Positions 44,247 through 53,418 of a stretch of DNA of 64,000 nt are shown piece by piece. Source of the DNA: Paenibacillus endophyticus (GTDB taxonomy: Bacteria; Bacillota; Bacilli; Paenibacillales; Paenibacillaceae); NCBI RefSeq assembly GCF_014192395.1, contig NZ_JACHXW010000008.1, positions 124,001 through 188,000 of the forward strand. The letters are read 5' to 3'. Each line of letters starts with the position of its first letter. Position 1 is the first letter of the stretch. The notes under the pieces were generated by a model. It was not told where the DNA came from. It saw only the letters and a list, made by a program, of their open reading frames with translations, and searched no databases. Position numbers and translations under genes: made by a program.

Positions 44247-45190
44247 TGCCCGTCAGCTCCTTCAGCCTCGCTGCTGTGCGCATCGGCGTTCTCTACCTGG
44301 ACCGCAGGTGATTGATCAGCCAAATAAGTCCAGCTGCCTTTTTGCGTAACGAGCCTTTCTCGCATGAGCTTGCCGACGGCACGTTTGAATGCGCCTTTGC
44401 TGATCCCGAATTTTTGTTTAATGATGTCTGCATCGGTTTGGTCGGAATACGGCATACCGCCGCCTGGCCGCTCCTTCATGAAAGCCAAGATGCGATCGGC
44501 ATCCTCTATCCGACCAACCTCTTTACGCTGCGCCATGGATAGATTCGCTCTGCCATCCTCGCGAATGAAAGTGATACGGGCGCTAACGCGTTCGCCAAGC
44601 CGCAGCGGACGAATGCGTTCAGCACTAGGAATTAAACCATAGACGCCAAAGCCAACTACGCCGCCATCAATCATAACGAAGGAGCCAAGCTGCAGCGTTT
44701 TCGTGACCCAACCCTCAACCCATTGATTATTCCAACTGTCAGGAGCAGGAAATACAAGCTCCGACAGCTCTTCCTCAAATGCGATTTTGGCCACCAGCCT
44801 GCCGATCTTGTCATGCTTCATCACAACAAATACTTCGTCCCCTGGAAGAGGACGGTATTCTATGCTCTCCGGCAGTTCTGAGAGTGGAAGCAGCAATTGC
44901 CTGCCAAGGCCCATTTCAAGAAAACATCCAAGTCTAGGATGGACATCCGCAACCTGAAGGCGCGCTAGCTCGCCCAGCTGAAGCAGCGGCTTCTTCATCG
45001 TTGCCGCTAAGCGATCCTCTGAATCAAAAAACAAAAAAACTTCAACTTGATCGCCAATTTTCGGCTTCGAGCCAACAAGCTCGGTATAGTGCATAAGCAC
45101 ATCCGACTCTCCATTGCTCAGAAAATAACCATAAGGCGATACTTCTCGGTCAACCCTAAGCGTTTCGGTCGTACCGGCTACAAAACTCAT
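44243..45190 (-). CDS. cvfB: CvfB-like S1 RNA-binding protein
   Basis: This 315-aa protein has repeated S1-like OB domains (about residues 1-60, 65-130 and 150-220) and a C-terminal winged helix (DADIIKQKFGISKGAFKRAVGKLMRERL), the layout of CvfB/YitL. Such proteins bind RNA and the ribosome. The ATG at 45190 overlaps the rsfS stop (ATGA), with GGAG upstream; its own stop overlaps the next ATG. In Bacillus subtilis this protein is encoded elsewhere, so its insertion between rsfS and yqeM is a distinct arrangement. Confidence 0.85.
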   Translation of the reverse strand: MSFVAGTTETLRVDREVSPYGYFLSNGESDVLMHYTELVGSKPKIGDQVEVFLFFDSEDRLAATMKKPLLQLGELARLQVADVHPRLGCFLEMGLGRQLLLPLSELPESIEYRPLPGDEVFVVMKHDKIGRLVAKIAFEEELSELVFPAPDSWNNQWVEGWVTKTLQLGSFVMIDGGVVGFGVYGLIPSAERIRPLRLGERVSARITFIREDGRANLSMAQRKEVGRIEDADRILAFMKERPGGGMPYSDQTDADIIKQKFGISKGAFKRAVGKLMRERLVTQKGSWTYLADQSPAVQVENADAHSSEAEGADGQ

Positions 45191-45534
45191 GCGAACTCCA
45201 CAACCTTCGCATCGGACCAAAGCCGCTCGATATTGTAATATTCACGCTCATCACGGTGGAATACGTGTACAATCACGTCTCCGAGATCAATCAGCACCCA
45301 TCTTGCCGAGTCCATGCCTTCAATGCCGCGTATACGCGTGCCGTTTTTCTCTGCCTGCTTGCGGATCTCTGTCGCAATAGCCTGTACCTGCGTATCTGAA
45401 TTACCGCTGCAGATAATGAAATAATCCGCTACCAAAGAAACCTCTTTTAAATTTAAAGCAACGACCTTAACCGCTTTTTTATCTTCTGCCGCTGCGACCG
45501 CAATTTGAAGCAATTCATCTGAATGTACCGCCAT
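45187..45534 (-). CDS. rsfS: Ribosomal silencing factor RsfS
   Basis: This 115-aa protein binds ribosomal protein L14 and blocks subunit joining in slow growth. The pattern VVALNLKEVSLVADYFIICSGNSDTQVQAIA and the C-terminal WVLIDLGDVIVHVFHRDEREYYNIERLW are characteristic. AGGAGG lies before the ATG. Confidence 0.93.
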   Translation of the reverse strand: MAVHSDELLQIAVAAAEDKKAVKVVALNLKEVSLVADYFIICSGNSDTQVQAIATEIRKQAEKNGTRIRGIEGMDSARWVLIDLGDVIVHVFHRDEREYYNIERLWSDAKVVEFA

Positions 45535-45555
45535 CTTTTATCCTCCTCTAACCTA

Positions 45556-46110
45556 TTATTCTAATAAACCATTTCTCGCTTCAACCGTTAGCGGAAAGAT
45601 CCGTTTCCCCTTCTGAATCAAGAAGGAAATCGTTGAGTTAAAACCAGCTAGCAAGGCTTCATCCAGAAACTGCTCGCTTAGTCTGCGAATATCGTTCACA
45701 CCAGGGAAATCCCGGCCCGGCTCCATATAGTCAGCCAGACAAACGATTTTCTCCAGCTTAGTCATGCCCCGTCGCCCTGAAGTATGATACCGAATAGCAT
45801 TCAGCACTTCTGAATCCGTAACACCGTATTCGTGCTCAGCTATCCAAGCACCTACAGGGGCATGCCATAATTCCTTATCGTAATAGAGCAGATCAGCAGG
45901 AAGCGACTGCTCCTGAATAACCTGTTTCATCCGCTCCGTTGGCCAGTACTTGGCTACGTCATGAAGAATAGCAGCTAGCTCAGAACGTACCGGGTCTTCG
46001 CCGAAACGCTTCGCAAGAACGATTGCCGTATCCATCACGCCCTGTGTATGGAGCCATCTTCGCTCCGGCATCTCTGCCTTTACCTTTTCGATCATTTGCT
46101 CACGATTCAT
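45556..46110 (-). CDS. yqeK: HD-domain hydrolase YqeK
   Basis: This 184-aa HD-superfamily protein is likely a symmetrical Ap4A hydrolase. The HD motif is in AAILHDVAKYW, preceded by RWLHTQGVMDTA and followed by HAPVGAWIA and IRYHTSGRRGM. It overlaps the end of nadD by 11 bases. Its place after nadD is conserved across Firmicutes. Confidence 0.92.
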   Translation of the reverse strand: MNREQMIEKVKAEMPERRWLHTQGVMDTAIVLAKRFGEDPVRSELAAILHDVAKYWPTERMKQVIQEQSLPADLLYYDKELWHAPVGAWIAEHEYGVTDSEVLNAIRYHTSGRRGMTKLEKIVCLADYMEPGRDFPGVNDIRRLSEQFLDEALLAGFNSTISFLIQKGKRIFPLTVEARNGLLE

Positions 46111-46690
46111 ACAGCTTGTGCCTCCTCATGTAGCTATACACCAAATCAGGTATAAGATATCGTGCCGAATGTCCGCCGTCCAGCTTACCGCGAATCATTG
46201 TCGAAGATATCTCGATCGCAGGCATCGGAATCAGCATGATCCGCTCCTGCAAATAGTTCGGCAAAGCCGCCAGCTGGATAGGTGTTCCGGGACGCTCCAA
46301 GCCTATGAAGGAGACCCGGGCTGCCAAATCCTCGATCTTATGCCATTCAGGCAGGTCATTAATGCGATCCGATCCGATAATATATGCGAAAGAATCATTG
46401 GGATTATGTTTCTGAAGTTCCAGAACCGTATCATAGGAGTAGCTGATTCCCCCGCGCTTCAGCTCTATATCGAGCACGCGGAAAGCGGGGTTGCTCCGTG
46501 TAGCTTCGCACACCATCTCGAAGCGATGCAATCCGCTTACACCTGGCTCATTTGCTTTGAGAGGAGGACCGTAAGAAGGAATAAACCATACCTCTTGCAG
46601 GCCGCATAGCTCACGCGCCGTTTCCGCCGCAATCAAGTGCCCGATATGGATGGGATCAAAGGTGCCCCCCATAATGCCAATCTTACTCAT
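46100..46690 (-). CDS. nadD: Nicotinate-nucleotide adenylyltransferase
   Basis: This 196-aa enzyme makes nicotinate adenine dinucleotide, the NAD precursor. The nucleotidyltransferase motifs GGTFDPIHIGH (N-terminus) and ISSTMIRGKL (C-terminus) are both present. I chose the ATG at 46690, which follows AAGGAGG; the open frame extends 19 codons upstream. Confidence 0.94.
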   Translation of the reverse strand: MSKIGIMGGTFDPIHIGHLIAAETARELCGLQEVWFIPSYGPPLKANEPGVSGLHRFEMVCEATRSNPAFRVLDIELKRGGISYSYDTVLELQKHNPNDSFAYIIGSDRINDLPEWHKIEDLAARVSFIGLERPGTPIQLAALPNYLQERIMLIPMPAIEISSTMIRGKLDGGHSARYLIPDLVYSYMRRHKLYES

Positions 46691-46803
46691 TCTGCGAACG
46701 CCTCCTTGAATTAAAGCACATGCGGAGCTGCCGCTTTCGCTAGCCAAACCTGGTAAGGAAGCTAGTCCCTTTGCTCAGCCATGCTCCGAACGATCAAGCC
46801 GAT

Positions 46804-47109
46804 TTATTTGCGGGCTGCGCTCGGCAGCTCAATTTGTTTATTGTCCTTAGATTCTTTGTATAGAACAATCGTCTTGCCGATAACCTGTACAAGCTCGGCT
46901 CCGGCTGCAGCAGCGACTTCGGCTCCGATTTCTTTCGGATCGTCCAAGCAGTTGTTCAGTACGGAAACCTTAATTAGCTCCCGAGATTCGATTGCTTCTT
47001 CGATATGACGAACCAAATGATCGTTTGTGCCGCCTTTTCCTACTTGGAAGATAGGAGTCAGGTGATGAGCGAGTGATCTTAAATAACGTTTTTGTTTGCC
47101 AGTAAGCAT
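46804..47109 (-). CDS. yhbY: YhbY-type RNA-binding protein
   Basis: This 101-aa CRS1-YhbY (KH-like) domain protein is thought to act in ribosome assembly. The start MLTGKQKRYLRSLAHHL and the GKGG loop (FQVGKGGTNDHLV) are typical. The ATG at 47109 follows AAGGAA; an ATG seven codons upstream is less likely. It stands in the usual place between aroE and nadD. Confidence 0.93.
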   Translation of the reverse strand: MLTGKQKRYLRSLAHHLTPIFQVGKGGTNDHLVRHIEEAIESRELIKVSVLNNCLDDPKEIGAEVAAAAGAELVQVIGKTIVLYKESKDNKQIELPSAARK

Positions 47110-47176
47110 GTGAATAGTTCCTTCTTTCATCTCGATGTTTCATTTATTTAATCCGTAATAACAAATGAATGACAGG

Positions 47177-48046
47177 TTATTGCTGCAGGGAGGCGAGTAC
47201 CGTCTCCCGCATAGCCGCTGCCGGAGCAGGCTGGCCAGTCCAATACTCGAATGCATAAGCGCCTTGATAGATAAACATGCCGAGTCCGCCGTGAATGCGG
47301 CAGCCGCGCTGCTCAGCTTCCAGCAGAAACTTGGTTTTTAAGGGATTATAAATCAAGTCGCTTGCGACAGCATCCTGCTTCAGCCAGCTTGCATTAACCG
47401 GTGTCTCCTCGATATTCGGAAACATACCGACGGACGTCGTGTTGATGACAATATCTGCCTCCTCGCAAGCGGCTTGAAGTTCATGATGCGTGATGGCGAT
47501 TATGTCTGCTGCATCTTGCAAAGAAACTGCTAGTTCCTGCGCCCGATCAAGAGAGCGGTTGGAAATAGTAATGCGAGCGGGACGCTCATTCGCTAACGCA
47601 TATACGATTCCGCGGGACGCTCCGCCCGCACCAATGACGACGATGCGCTTGCCAGCCAATTCGCGTTCCGCTTCTTCCTTTAATGAACGGACATAACCGA
47701 TTCCGTCCGTATTATAACCGATAAGACGTCCTTCTTCGTTTACAATCGTGTTTACCGCGCCAATCGCCTGCGCGCTGGCATCGATTTCATCAAGCACGGA
47801 CATAATGTCCAGCTTATGCGGGATAGTCACGTTTACGCCGCGAATTCCCATTGCGCGCACGCCTGCAGCAAAATCCGCAATTCGATCAGACGTAACATGA
47901 AATGCCGTATATACGCCATTAATTCCCGTTTCCCGAAAGGCACGGTTCATCATGATCGGTGATTTCGAATGCCGGATCGGATTGCCGATTACGCCGAACA
48001 AGAGGGTATTGCTGTCAATCCGATTTCCTGCGCCCGCGTTCGTCAC
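47177..48046 (-). CDS. aroE: Shikimate dehydrogenase
   Basis: This 289-aa enzyme reduces 3-dehydroshikimate with NADPH in aromatic amino acid synthesis. Signature regions are GNPIRHSKSP, NVTIPHKL (catalytic Lys), the cofactor loop VIGAGGASRG with NRSLDRA, and the terminal YQGAYAFEYWTG. The start is GTG with GGAGGG 8 bases upstream. Confidence 0.94.
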   Translation of the reverse strand: MTNAGAGNRIDSNTLLFGVIGNPIRHSKSPIMMNRAFRETGINGVYTAFHVTSDRIADFAAGVRAMGIRGVNVTIPHKLDIMSVLDEIDASAQAIGAVNTIVNEEGRLIGYNTDGIGYVRSLKEEAERELAGKRIVVIGAGGASRGIVYALANERPARITISNRSLDRAQELAVSLQDAADIIAITHHELQAACEEADIVINTTSVGMFPNIEETPVNASWLKQDAVASDLIYNPLKTKFLLEAEQRGCRIHGGLGMFIYQGAYAFEYWTGQPAPAAAMRETVLASLQQ

Positions 48047-48076
48047 AGTAAATTCCCTCCCAGAGGCATTGTTGGA

Positions 48077-49201
48077 CTAAATCATTGAATCACGGAGCAT
48101 GACCTTAACGCCCTTTGGCGCATAAATATCAATAACAGCCCCGCCAGTTCCGTTCACTTGAATCCAGCCAAGACCAGAAATGAATACATCCTTGTTTACG
48201 CCTCGTTTGACGCGCAGCGAATGCCTCGTCCAAGCCGGAATCGTCTCAAGCTCTTCAAGTGTAGGTCCGCCAAGCAGTTGACCGCGGTGATCCGCATAAA
48301 GCTCATCAGCCCGCTCCAGCTTCGTTCGGTGCATATTGAGTGCATTAGACACGTAGAACGTGAAGGATTGGCGATCTCCCTCGACGAAATCAAAACGGAC
48401 AAGACTGCCTATAAACAGCGACTGGCCTGAATTCAATTGATACACGAGCGGCTTAATCGGCTTGTCCGGCAATAGCGAGCCAAGAAAGCTGCGCGGCACA
48501 ACCTCGGTCATACGCGTCGTGTATACGATTCCTGGTGTATCGATAATCGCCTTCCCATCCTCGAGCGGGATATGAACGGCATCAAGCGTCGTTCCCGGGT
48601 AACGGGAAGTAGTCAACTCGCGCTCCATATCGCTGTAGTCTCTAATAAGCCGATTAATGAGCGTTGATTTGCCTACATTAGTCGCGCCGACCACATACAC
48701 ATCGCGGCCGTTCCGATACTGCTCGAGCGCTTCAATAACGCGTTCGAAGCCCATATTGCGTTTCGCGCTGCATAAGACGACGTCAACGGTCCGCAAGCCC
48801 TCTTCCTTCGCTTGCTTCTGAACCCAGTTCCGCAAACGATTGACATTCATCGCTTTCGGAAGCAAGTCAATTTTGTTCACGACGAGCAGTACCGGGTTGT
48901 TGCCCACGAATCGCTGCAATCCCGAGATTAAGCTGCCTTCGAAGTCGTACAAATCGACAATATGCACTACAAGGCTATCCGTACTTCCGATGCTGCCTAG
49001 CAGCCTTAAGAAGTCATCCTGATCTACCGCTACGGATGAAGCTTCATTATAATTGCGAATACGGAAACATCTTTGGCATATAACCGGCTCCCTGCCAATT
49101 GCCGCTTCCGGCAAATAACCGGGCAATTCGACACTTTTCGTTTGCAGCGCTACACCGCAGCCTGCACATGAACCGGATGCCTGACTAAGCTGTTCTTCCA
49201 T
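48077..49201 (-). CDS. yqeH: Circularly permuted GTPase YqeH
   Basis: This 374-aa GTPase is needed for 30S subunit assembly. The GTPase motifs run in permuted order: G4 (VNKIDLLP) before G1 (VGATNVGKSTLINRL) and G3 (IIDTPG). An N-terminal Cys4 zinc motif (CAGC then CQRC) and a C-terminal RNA-binding domain complete the family layout. Its ATG overlaps the yqeG stop. Confidence 0.95.
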   Translation of the reverse strand: MEEQLSQASGSCAGCGVALQTKSVELPGYLPEAAIGREPVICQRCFRIRNYNEASSVAVDQDDFLRLLGSIGSTDSLVVHIVDLYDFEGSLISGLQRFVGNNPVLLVVNKIDLLPKAMNVNRLRNWVQKQAKEEGLRTVDVVLCSAKRNMGFERVIEALEQYRNGRDVYVVGATNVGKSTLINRLIRDYSDMERELTTSRYPGTTLDAVHIPLEDGKAIIDTPGIVYTTRMTEVVPRSFLGSLLPDKPIKPLVYQLNSGQSLFIGSLVRFDFVEGDRQSFTFYVSNALNMHRTKLERADELYADHRGQLLGGPTLEELETIPAWTRHSLRVKRGVNKDVFISGLGWIQVNGTGGAVIDIYAPKGVKVMLRDSMI

Positions 49202-49725
49202 CACTTCTTTTCCCCCTCATACCATAACCCTTTTTTCCTTAAACGTACTAAAGCAAACCGTTCAATTTGGCGGTTCACTCGCGTCATTATGCCCTCATCG
49301 GCAGGTGCAATCGGCAATACGAGAATGGTATACAGTCCCATTCTGTTGCCGCCTAACACATCCGTCAGCATTTGATCGCCAATAACGACAGTATGCTCAA
49401 CGGCTAAGCCGAGCACACCTAGCGCTTTCTTGAACGCTTTGCCGGCAGGCTTGCGTGCTGCGTGAATATATGGAATATTCAACGGCGCCGCAAACTTTCC
49501 AACGCGGGTTTCATTGTTGTTCGACACGATAACAACCTGGAAGCCACGTGAGCGAACATAATCAAGCCAATGCACAAGCTCAGGCGTAGCTAACGCCTCC
49601 TTGGCACCGACGAGCGTATTATCCAAATCCGTAATGATGCCGCGAACGCCTCTTGCATGCAGCTCATCTAAATTAATTTCATAAACTGTATTAACGCGCA
49701 TATGCGGCAACAGCCGTTCAAACAT
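49201..49725 (-). CDS. yqeG: HAD-superfamily phosphatase YqeG
   Basis: This 174-aa HAD phosphatase starts the operon. The nucleophile motif DLDNTLV and the distal VIGDQMLTDVLGGNRMGLYTILV are clear. Its biological substrate is unknown; it always accompanies yqeH in Firmicutes. Confidence 0.93.
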   Translation of the reverse strand: MFERLLPHMRVNTVYEINLDELHARGVRGIITDLDNTLVGAKEALATPELVHWLDYVRSRGFQVVIVSNNNETRVGKFAAPLNIPYIHAARKPAGKAFKKALGVLGLAVEHTVVIGDQMLTDVLGGNRMGLYTILVLPIAPADEGIMTRVNRQIERFALVRLRKKGLWYEGEKK

Positions 49726-49763
49726 AATGGATTCCCTCTGCTTTCTGCCTGCTATCTTACGAA

Positions 49764-49793
49764 ACTATACCATACAAACCAAATTTGTTGCAA
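49764..49793 (-). promoter_or_regulatory. Promoter of the yqe operon
   Basis: The -35 is TTGCAA (49788-49793), the spacer is 18 bp and the -10 is TATAGT (49764-49769), about 40 bp upstream of yqeG and just after the previous operon's terminator. Confidence 0.55.
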
Positions 49794-49794
49794 A

Positions 49795-49832
49795 AAAATA
49801 CCGCTGCCAATTTCTCAGGCAGACGGTATCTG
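49795..49832 (-). terminator. Rho-independent terminator of the MoxR-transglutaminase operon
   Basis: ATACCG/CGGTAT (49798-49803 with 49824-49829) plus inner TGCC/GGCA form the stem, and a run of seven T follows on the minus strand. Confidence 0.8.
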
Positions 49833-49923
49833 TACAAATAAAATGATCGCTCTCGGTTGATTTTCCCGAATATTCCCAGCAAGTGGGAGGACGCTTCCAA
49901 TCCGTCTTTGCTGCCTAACAAAA

Positions 49924-52170
49924 TTATTTTAATTGATCGATTAGAGATCGTACTTTGATGACGAATCGATCAGCATCTTCCGTGGATGCCATGGCAGGAC
50001 TGTACTTCGCCTGCTCAAACCCGTCCAGAACTGCTTTGAAATCCTCACGAAGCCGTTTCCTGCTTTGCGACCACCGGATGACCGCTTCTCTTAACGTTTC
50101 ATGCTCCTGGCGCTCCATGCCTCGCTTCTTGCAAATTCGAAGCAGTCTATGCGTCTCAATAACAATCCGATCATTTGATGTATAAGAGCCATGGCGAAGT
50201 TTTCTCCATGCTAATACAAGCTTTTGACGACGCACATAGAGCCACGCGACCGCTGCAATAGCGATGAGAGAGACGGCGCTCCACAGCCATACCTTCGAAC
50301 TGGACGATGTCTCTGATTCGGCAACCGCGGCAGCATCCGTTTCTTCTGTATCCGTATCTGGCAAAACAGCGTCCTCTTCGGCAGCCATCGTATACGGAAA
50401 GCTAAACCCGGAAGTAGCCTCGAATGGAATCCAGCCGAATCCTTCGAAATATATTTCAACCCATGAATGGGCATCCGAGTTGCGAACCGTATAAGTGCCA
50501 GAACCGCTCGGGTTGACATTCTCACCCATAAATTCGCCTGGAGGTCCGTAATCGCTAACAGGAAGCACGCCTGGCGCGAACCCCTTCACCCATCTCGTTG
50601 GCAAATCCAAGCTTCGTGCCATTACAGCCATCGCGGTTGAGAAATAATCACAGTAGCCTTCTTTCAATTCAAACAAAAACTGGTCTACAAAATCAAGAGA
50701 AGCACCGGTAAGCTTCGACTGATCCGGCAGGTTGTTGTAATTGTAATTCAGCCTTAAATACGATTCCAGCAATTTTGCGCGGTCATAATCATTCGCAGCC
50801 TCTGCCGTAATATCCTTCGCGAGCTGCTTGACTCGATCCGGCAGCGTATCCGGAAGCTGCAAATAATAAGCATTGCGGGAAGCATCCGCTTCATTCGCCC
50901 AGCCTGCTTCCGCCTTCCGCAGCAATTCTTCGTCCATGACAGGCACTGAAGACGTAACGGAATAGGTTTGCGGATATTTGCGGTTCTTCATGGACCAATT
51001 CAATAATCGAAGCTCGCCGGAGTTCGCTTCCCAGCGCAGCCCTGAAGGCAGAGTAGCTTCATCATTGTCCACCCAATTCAAGGTGGTTAACGGAGCAGCG
51101 CCGAACAGGACCGGATAAACATCCTTGCGAACCATCGTCACGATTTGATCAATCTTCGTAACTCCCGCAACTGGAGCAGGGTCCAGCGCAGCAAACGCCG
51201 CACCCTTTGTGATCGGGGTTAGCGTCTCTCCGGCTTCGACATCCTTCCAGCCGCTTCCGGTATAAAGGGCCTTTGATTCCCCCCGCCAATAGCTGCGATG
51301 GGAGGTCGTTACCGTCATCATTGGCGAGTAGTCAAATTCGAAGCCGCCTCCGAGCTGATCGTCATTTCGGCTATAGCCTGAGCTCGCGTTGCCGGTTTTG
51401 CTTGGGGTTATCGATTCCGTGCCTTTATCGCCTAGAAATACTTGTACCTGCTCGCCTTTCGCTTCCTTCCAGATCGTATAAGGATCTTGAAGGAGCGGAG
51501 ACAATGACGGCATGTTGAGCCCCACTGTCATCAGTACCGTCAGCACGATCGCGATGGGCAGCAAAAGCTGCAGCGGGTATTCCGCAAGCTCCTTCCAGCT
51601 CGCAGGATGTTCGCGCTCGAGTTTCGACATATGGCTCGCAACAAGCCATAGTAATCCAATGAATACAACCATACCCACTTCATCCCATAGCCAAATGGGA
51701 GTAAATGAATCTCCGATCGTCAGCAGAAGGATGTTGGTGCCAACGAAACCGATCATCCTAAACCGCGTTGTTGTCCATATCCCGAACAATACGTAAAGCA
51801 GAAGCAAGGCGGCGCTGATCCAAATAAACGGATTCAACTGTACGGCGTGGGCCTGCAGCCACCACACCCAATCCTGCCAACTCTCCGGTCTTGCGATGAG
51901 CCAATCCATCTTGACCAGCCTAGTTGTTATGATGATCGCCGCAGCTGCTTGAAGCAAAAGCTTTGCATACTTTACGCTCGCCGGCAGCAGAACATCTATC
52001 GCCGCGGCAGCGAAGAGGGTAACATACGCGATCGTGAACGTTTCTTCCCACCAATAGCCTTCGAAAAGCGTAATGGTATTAGATAGTATGATAGCAATAA
52101 AAATAAATCTTAGATTATTGAACCAATTCGATGAAAAATAGATGCCGATCGCTTTCATGAATGACTTCAT
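49924..52170 (-). CDS. Membrane transglutaminase-like protein (TgpA type)
   Basis: This 748-aa protein has about seven N-terminal membrane helices (DUF3488-like, residues 5-210), an extracellular transglutaminase core with Cys507 in EGYCDYFSTA and the His/Asp motif DAHSWVEIYFEGFGWIPFEA, then a further helix and a cytoplasmic DUF4129-like tail. The family is believed to modify or cleave surface proteins. The ATG at 52170 overlaps the stop of the DUF58 gene. It completes the MoxR-DUF58-transglutaminase module. Confidence 0.9.
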   Translation of the reverse strand: MKSFMKAIGIYFSSNWFNNLRFIFIAIILSNTITLFEGYWWEETFTIAYVTLFAAAAIDVLLPASVKYAKLLLQAAAAIIITTRLVKMDWLIARPESWQDWVWWLQAHAVQLNPFIWISAALLLLYVLFGIWTTTRFRMIGFVGTNILLLTIGDSFTPIWLWDEVGMVVFIGLLWLVASHMSKLEREHPASWKELAEYPLQLLLPIAIVLTVLMTVGLNMPSLSPLLQDPYTIWKEAKGEQVQVFLGDKGTESITPSKTGNASSGYSRNDDQLGGGFEFDYSPMMTVTTSHRSYWRGESKALYTGSGWKDVEAGETLTPITKGAAFAALDPAPVAGVTKIDQIVTMVRKDVYPVLFGAAPLTTLNWVDNDEATLPSGLRWEANSGELRLLNWSMKNRKYPQTYSVTSSVPVMDEELLRKAEAGWANEADASRNAYYLQLPDTLPDRVKQLAKDITAEAANDYDRAKLLESYLRLNYNYNNLPDQSKLTGASLDFVDQFLFELKEGYCDYFSTAMAVMARSLDLPTRWVKGFAPGVLPVSDYGPPGEFMGENVNPSGSGTYTVRNSDAHSWVEIYFEGFGWIPFEATSGFSFPYTMAAEEDAVLPDTDTEETDAAAVAESETSSSSKVWLWSAVSLIAIAAVAWLYVRRQKLVLAWRKLRHGSYTSNDRIVIETHRLLRICKKRGMERQEHETLREAVIRWSQSRKRLREDFKAVLDGFEQAKYSPAMASTEDADRFVIKVRSLIDQLK

Positions 52171-53414
52171 GCGATGCCACTCCCTTCTAGTACAGTGGGG
52201 AGCTCTTGCAGCTGACGGATTTCGAACACGGGCCAACCACGCTCGCGCATCACATTCTTCCATGACGTATTGCCGCTAAGCTTATCGACAGCAGATGATA
52301 TATGAAGCAAACATGGCGTGATGCCTTTTCGTGACAGCCACTCCATACTCTTTATTACATCAGCGCCCGTATCAGGTGTAATCACGACGGCAAAGCTGCC
52401 AGGCTCAAGAATCGTATCCGCCTGCTGCAGCGAGGAATAAAGCGGCCTAACCGCATCCGCATCCACGAAGGTCAGATGCTTCATCATGATATTCCGCTGT
52501 TCAATGCCTGATTTGGGACTAATCATCGTCAGCTTATCGCCAATGGACAGCAAGCCCATGGCTGTATCATCCTTCAAGCCATTCTCAAGCAGAGAAGCCG
52601 CAGCCGAAACCGCGAGTTCGAAACGAGTCGCCAGCTCCAATGCGTAGCCGCCGGCATATCGGTCAAGGATGACGATTGTACGCGGCAGCGACTCCCGCTC
52701 AAAGGCTTTGGATTTCCATTCCCCTGTTTTCGCAGTCGCATTCCAATGCACGCGAGATAATCGATCCCCATACAAATATTCCCGAACGCCATTGATTTGT
52801 GTCGTTTCTTTCGCTGATCGGGACGCAATGGCATGGGAATAAGGACCGCGGATGCCACGCTGAATCCCATTCCACTGCCTTAGCGGCACGGTCTGAGGCA
52901 GGACGTTAAAGACCGTTTCAGTGCCGAATTGACCGGAGTGCTCGAATAACCCAAATACGTCATAGGATAGGCATTGCGTATGCATAAAACGATATTCGCC
53001 GCGCTGCAGCGGCGGCGTTTGGTAGACGACTTGGCCGCTTCGTTTCCAATTCGGTACGAAAGATGACTCGAAAGCCAGCTTCTGCCCATTATGGCGCTGC
53101 ATTTGATCTCTCACAATCACATAAGGAAGCGGGTAATAGCCTGGAATTTTCATCGAGAGCGTGACATCCAGGGAACTTCCCGCGGATAAGCTCTGTTCAA
53201 GCGCATTCGCGCTGGGAACCGTATAGGTTCTGCTGCCTGAAACCCGATTAATGCCGCTCCAGCGTCCAAGCACCAAATAGACGAGCAACAGGTTCAAAAT
53301 CATATAAAGCATAAAAGCGGTTTTCCCGCCTTGAAATAAAAAATAAAACAGACTGGTCACATAAATTACGGCAACAAGCTGCCAGCGCAGCTTCTTCGAT
53401 TTAGCCGCTGCCAT
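52167..53414 (-). CDS. DUF58 family protein
   Basis: This 415-aa protein has two N-terminal membrane helices and the DUF58 signature REYLYGDRLSRVHWNATAKTGE, followed by a von Willebrand A-like fold. It works with MoxR ATPases in a chaperone-like system. It starts 4 bp after moxR and has only a weak ribosome binding site, so it is probably coupled to moxR translation. Confidence 0.88.
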   Translation of the reverse strand: MAAAKSKKLRWQLVAVIYVTSLFYFLFQGGKTAFMLYMILNLLLVYLVLGRWSGINRVSGSRTYTVPSANALEQSLSAGSSLDVTLSMKIPGYYPLPYVIVRDQMQRHNGQKLAFESSFVPNWKRSGQVVYQTPPLQRGEYRFMHTQCLSYDVFGLFEHSGQFGTETVFNVLPQTVPLRQWNGIQRGIRGPYSHAIASRSAKETTQINGVREYLYGDRLSRVHWNATAKTGEWKSKAFERESLPRTIVILDRYAGGYALELATRFELAVSAAASLLENGLKDDTAMGLLSIGDKLTMISPKSGIEQRNIMMKHLTFVDADAVRPLYSSLQQADTILEPGSFAVVITPDTGADVIKSMEWLSRKGITPCLLHISSAVDKLSGNTSWKNVMRERGWPVFEIRQLQELPTVLEGSGIA

Positions 53415-53418
53415 CCGT

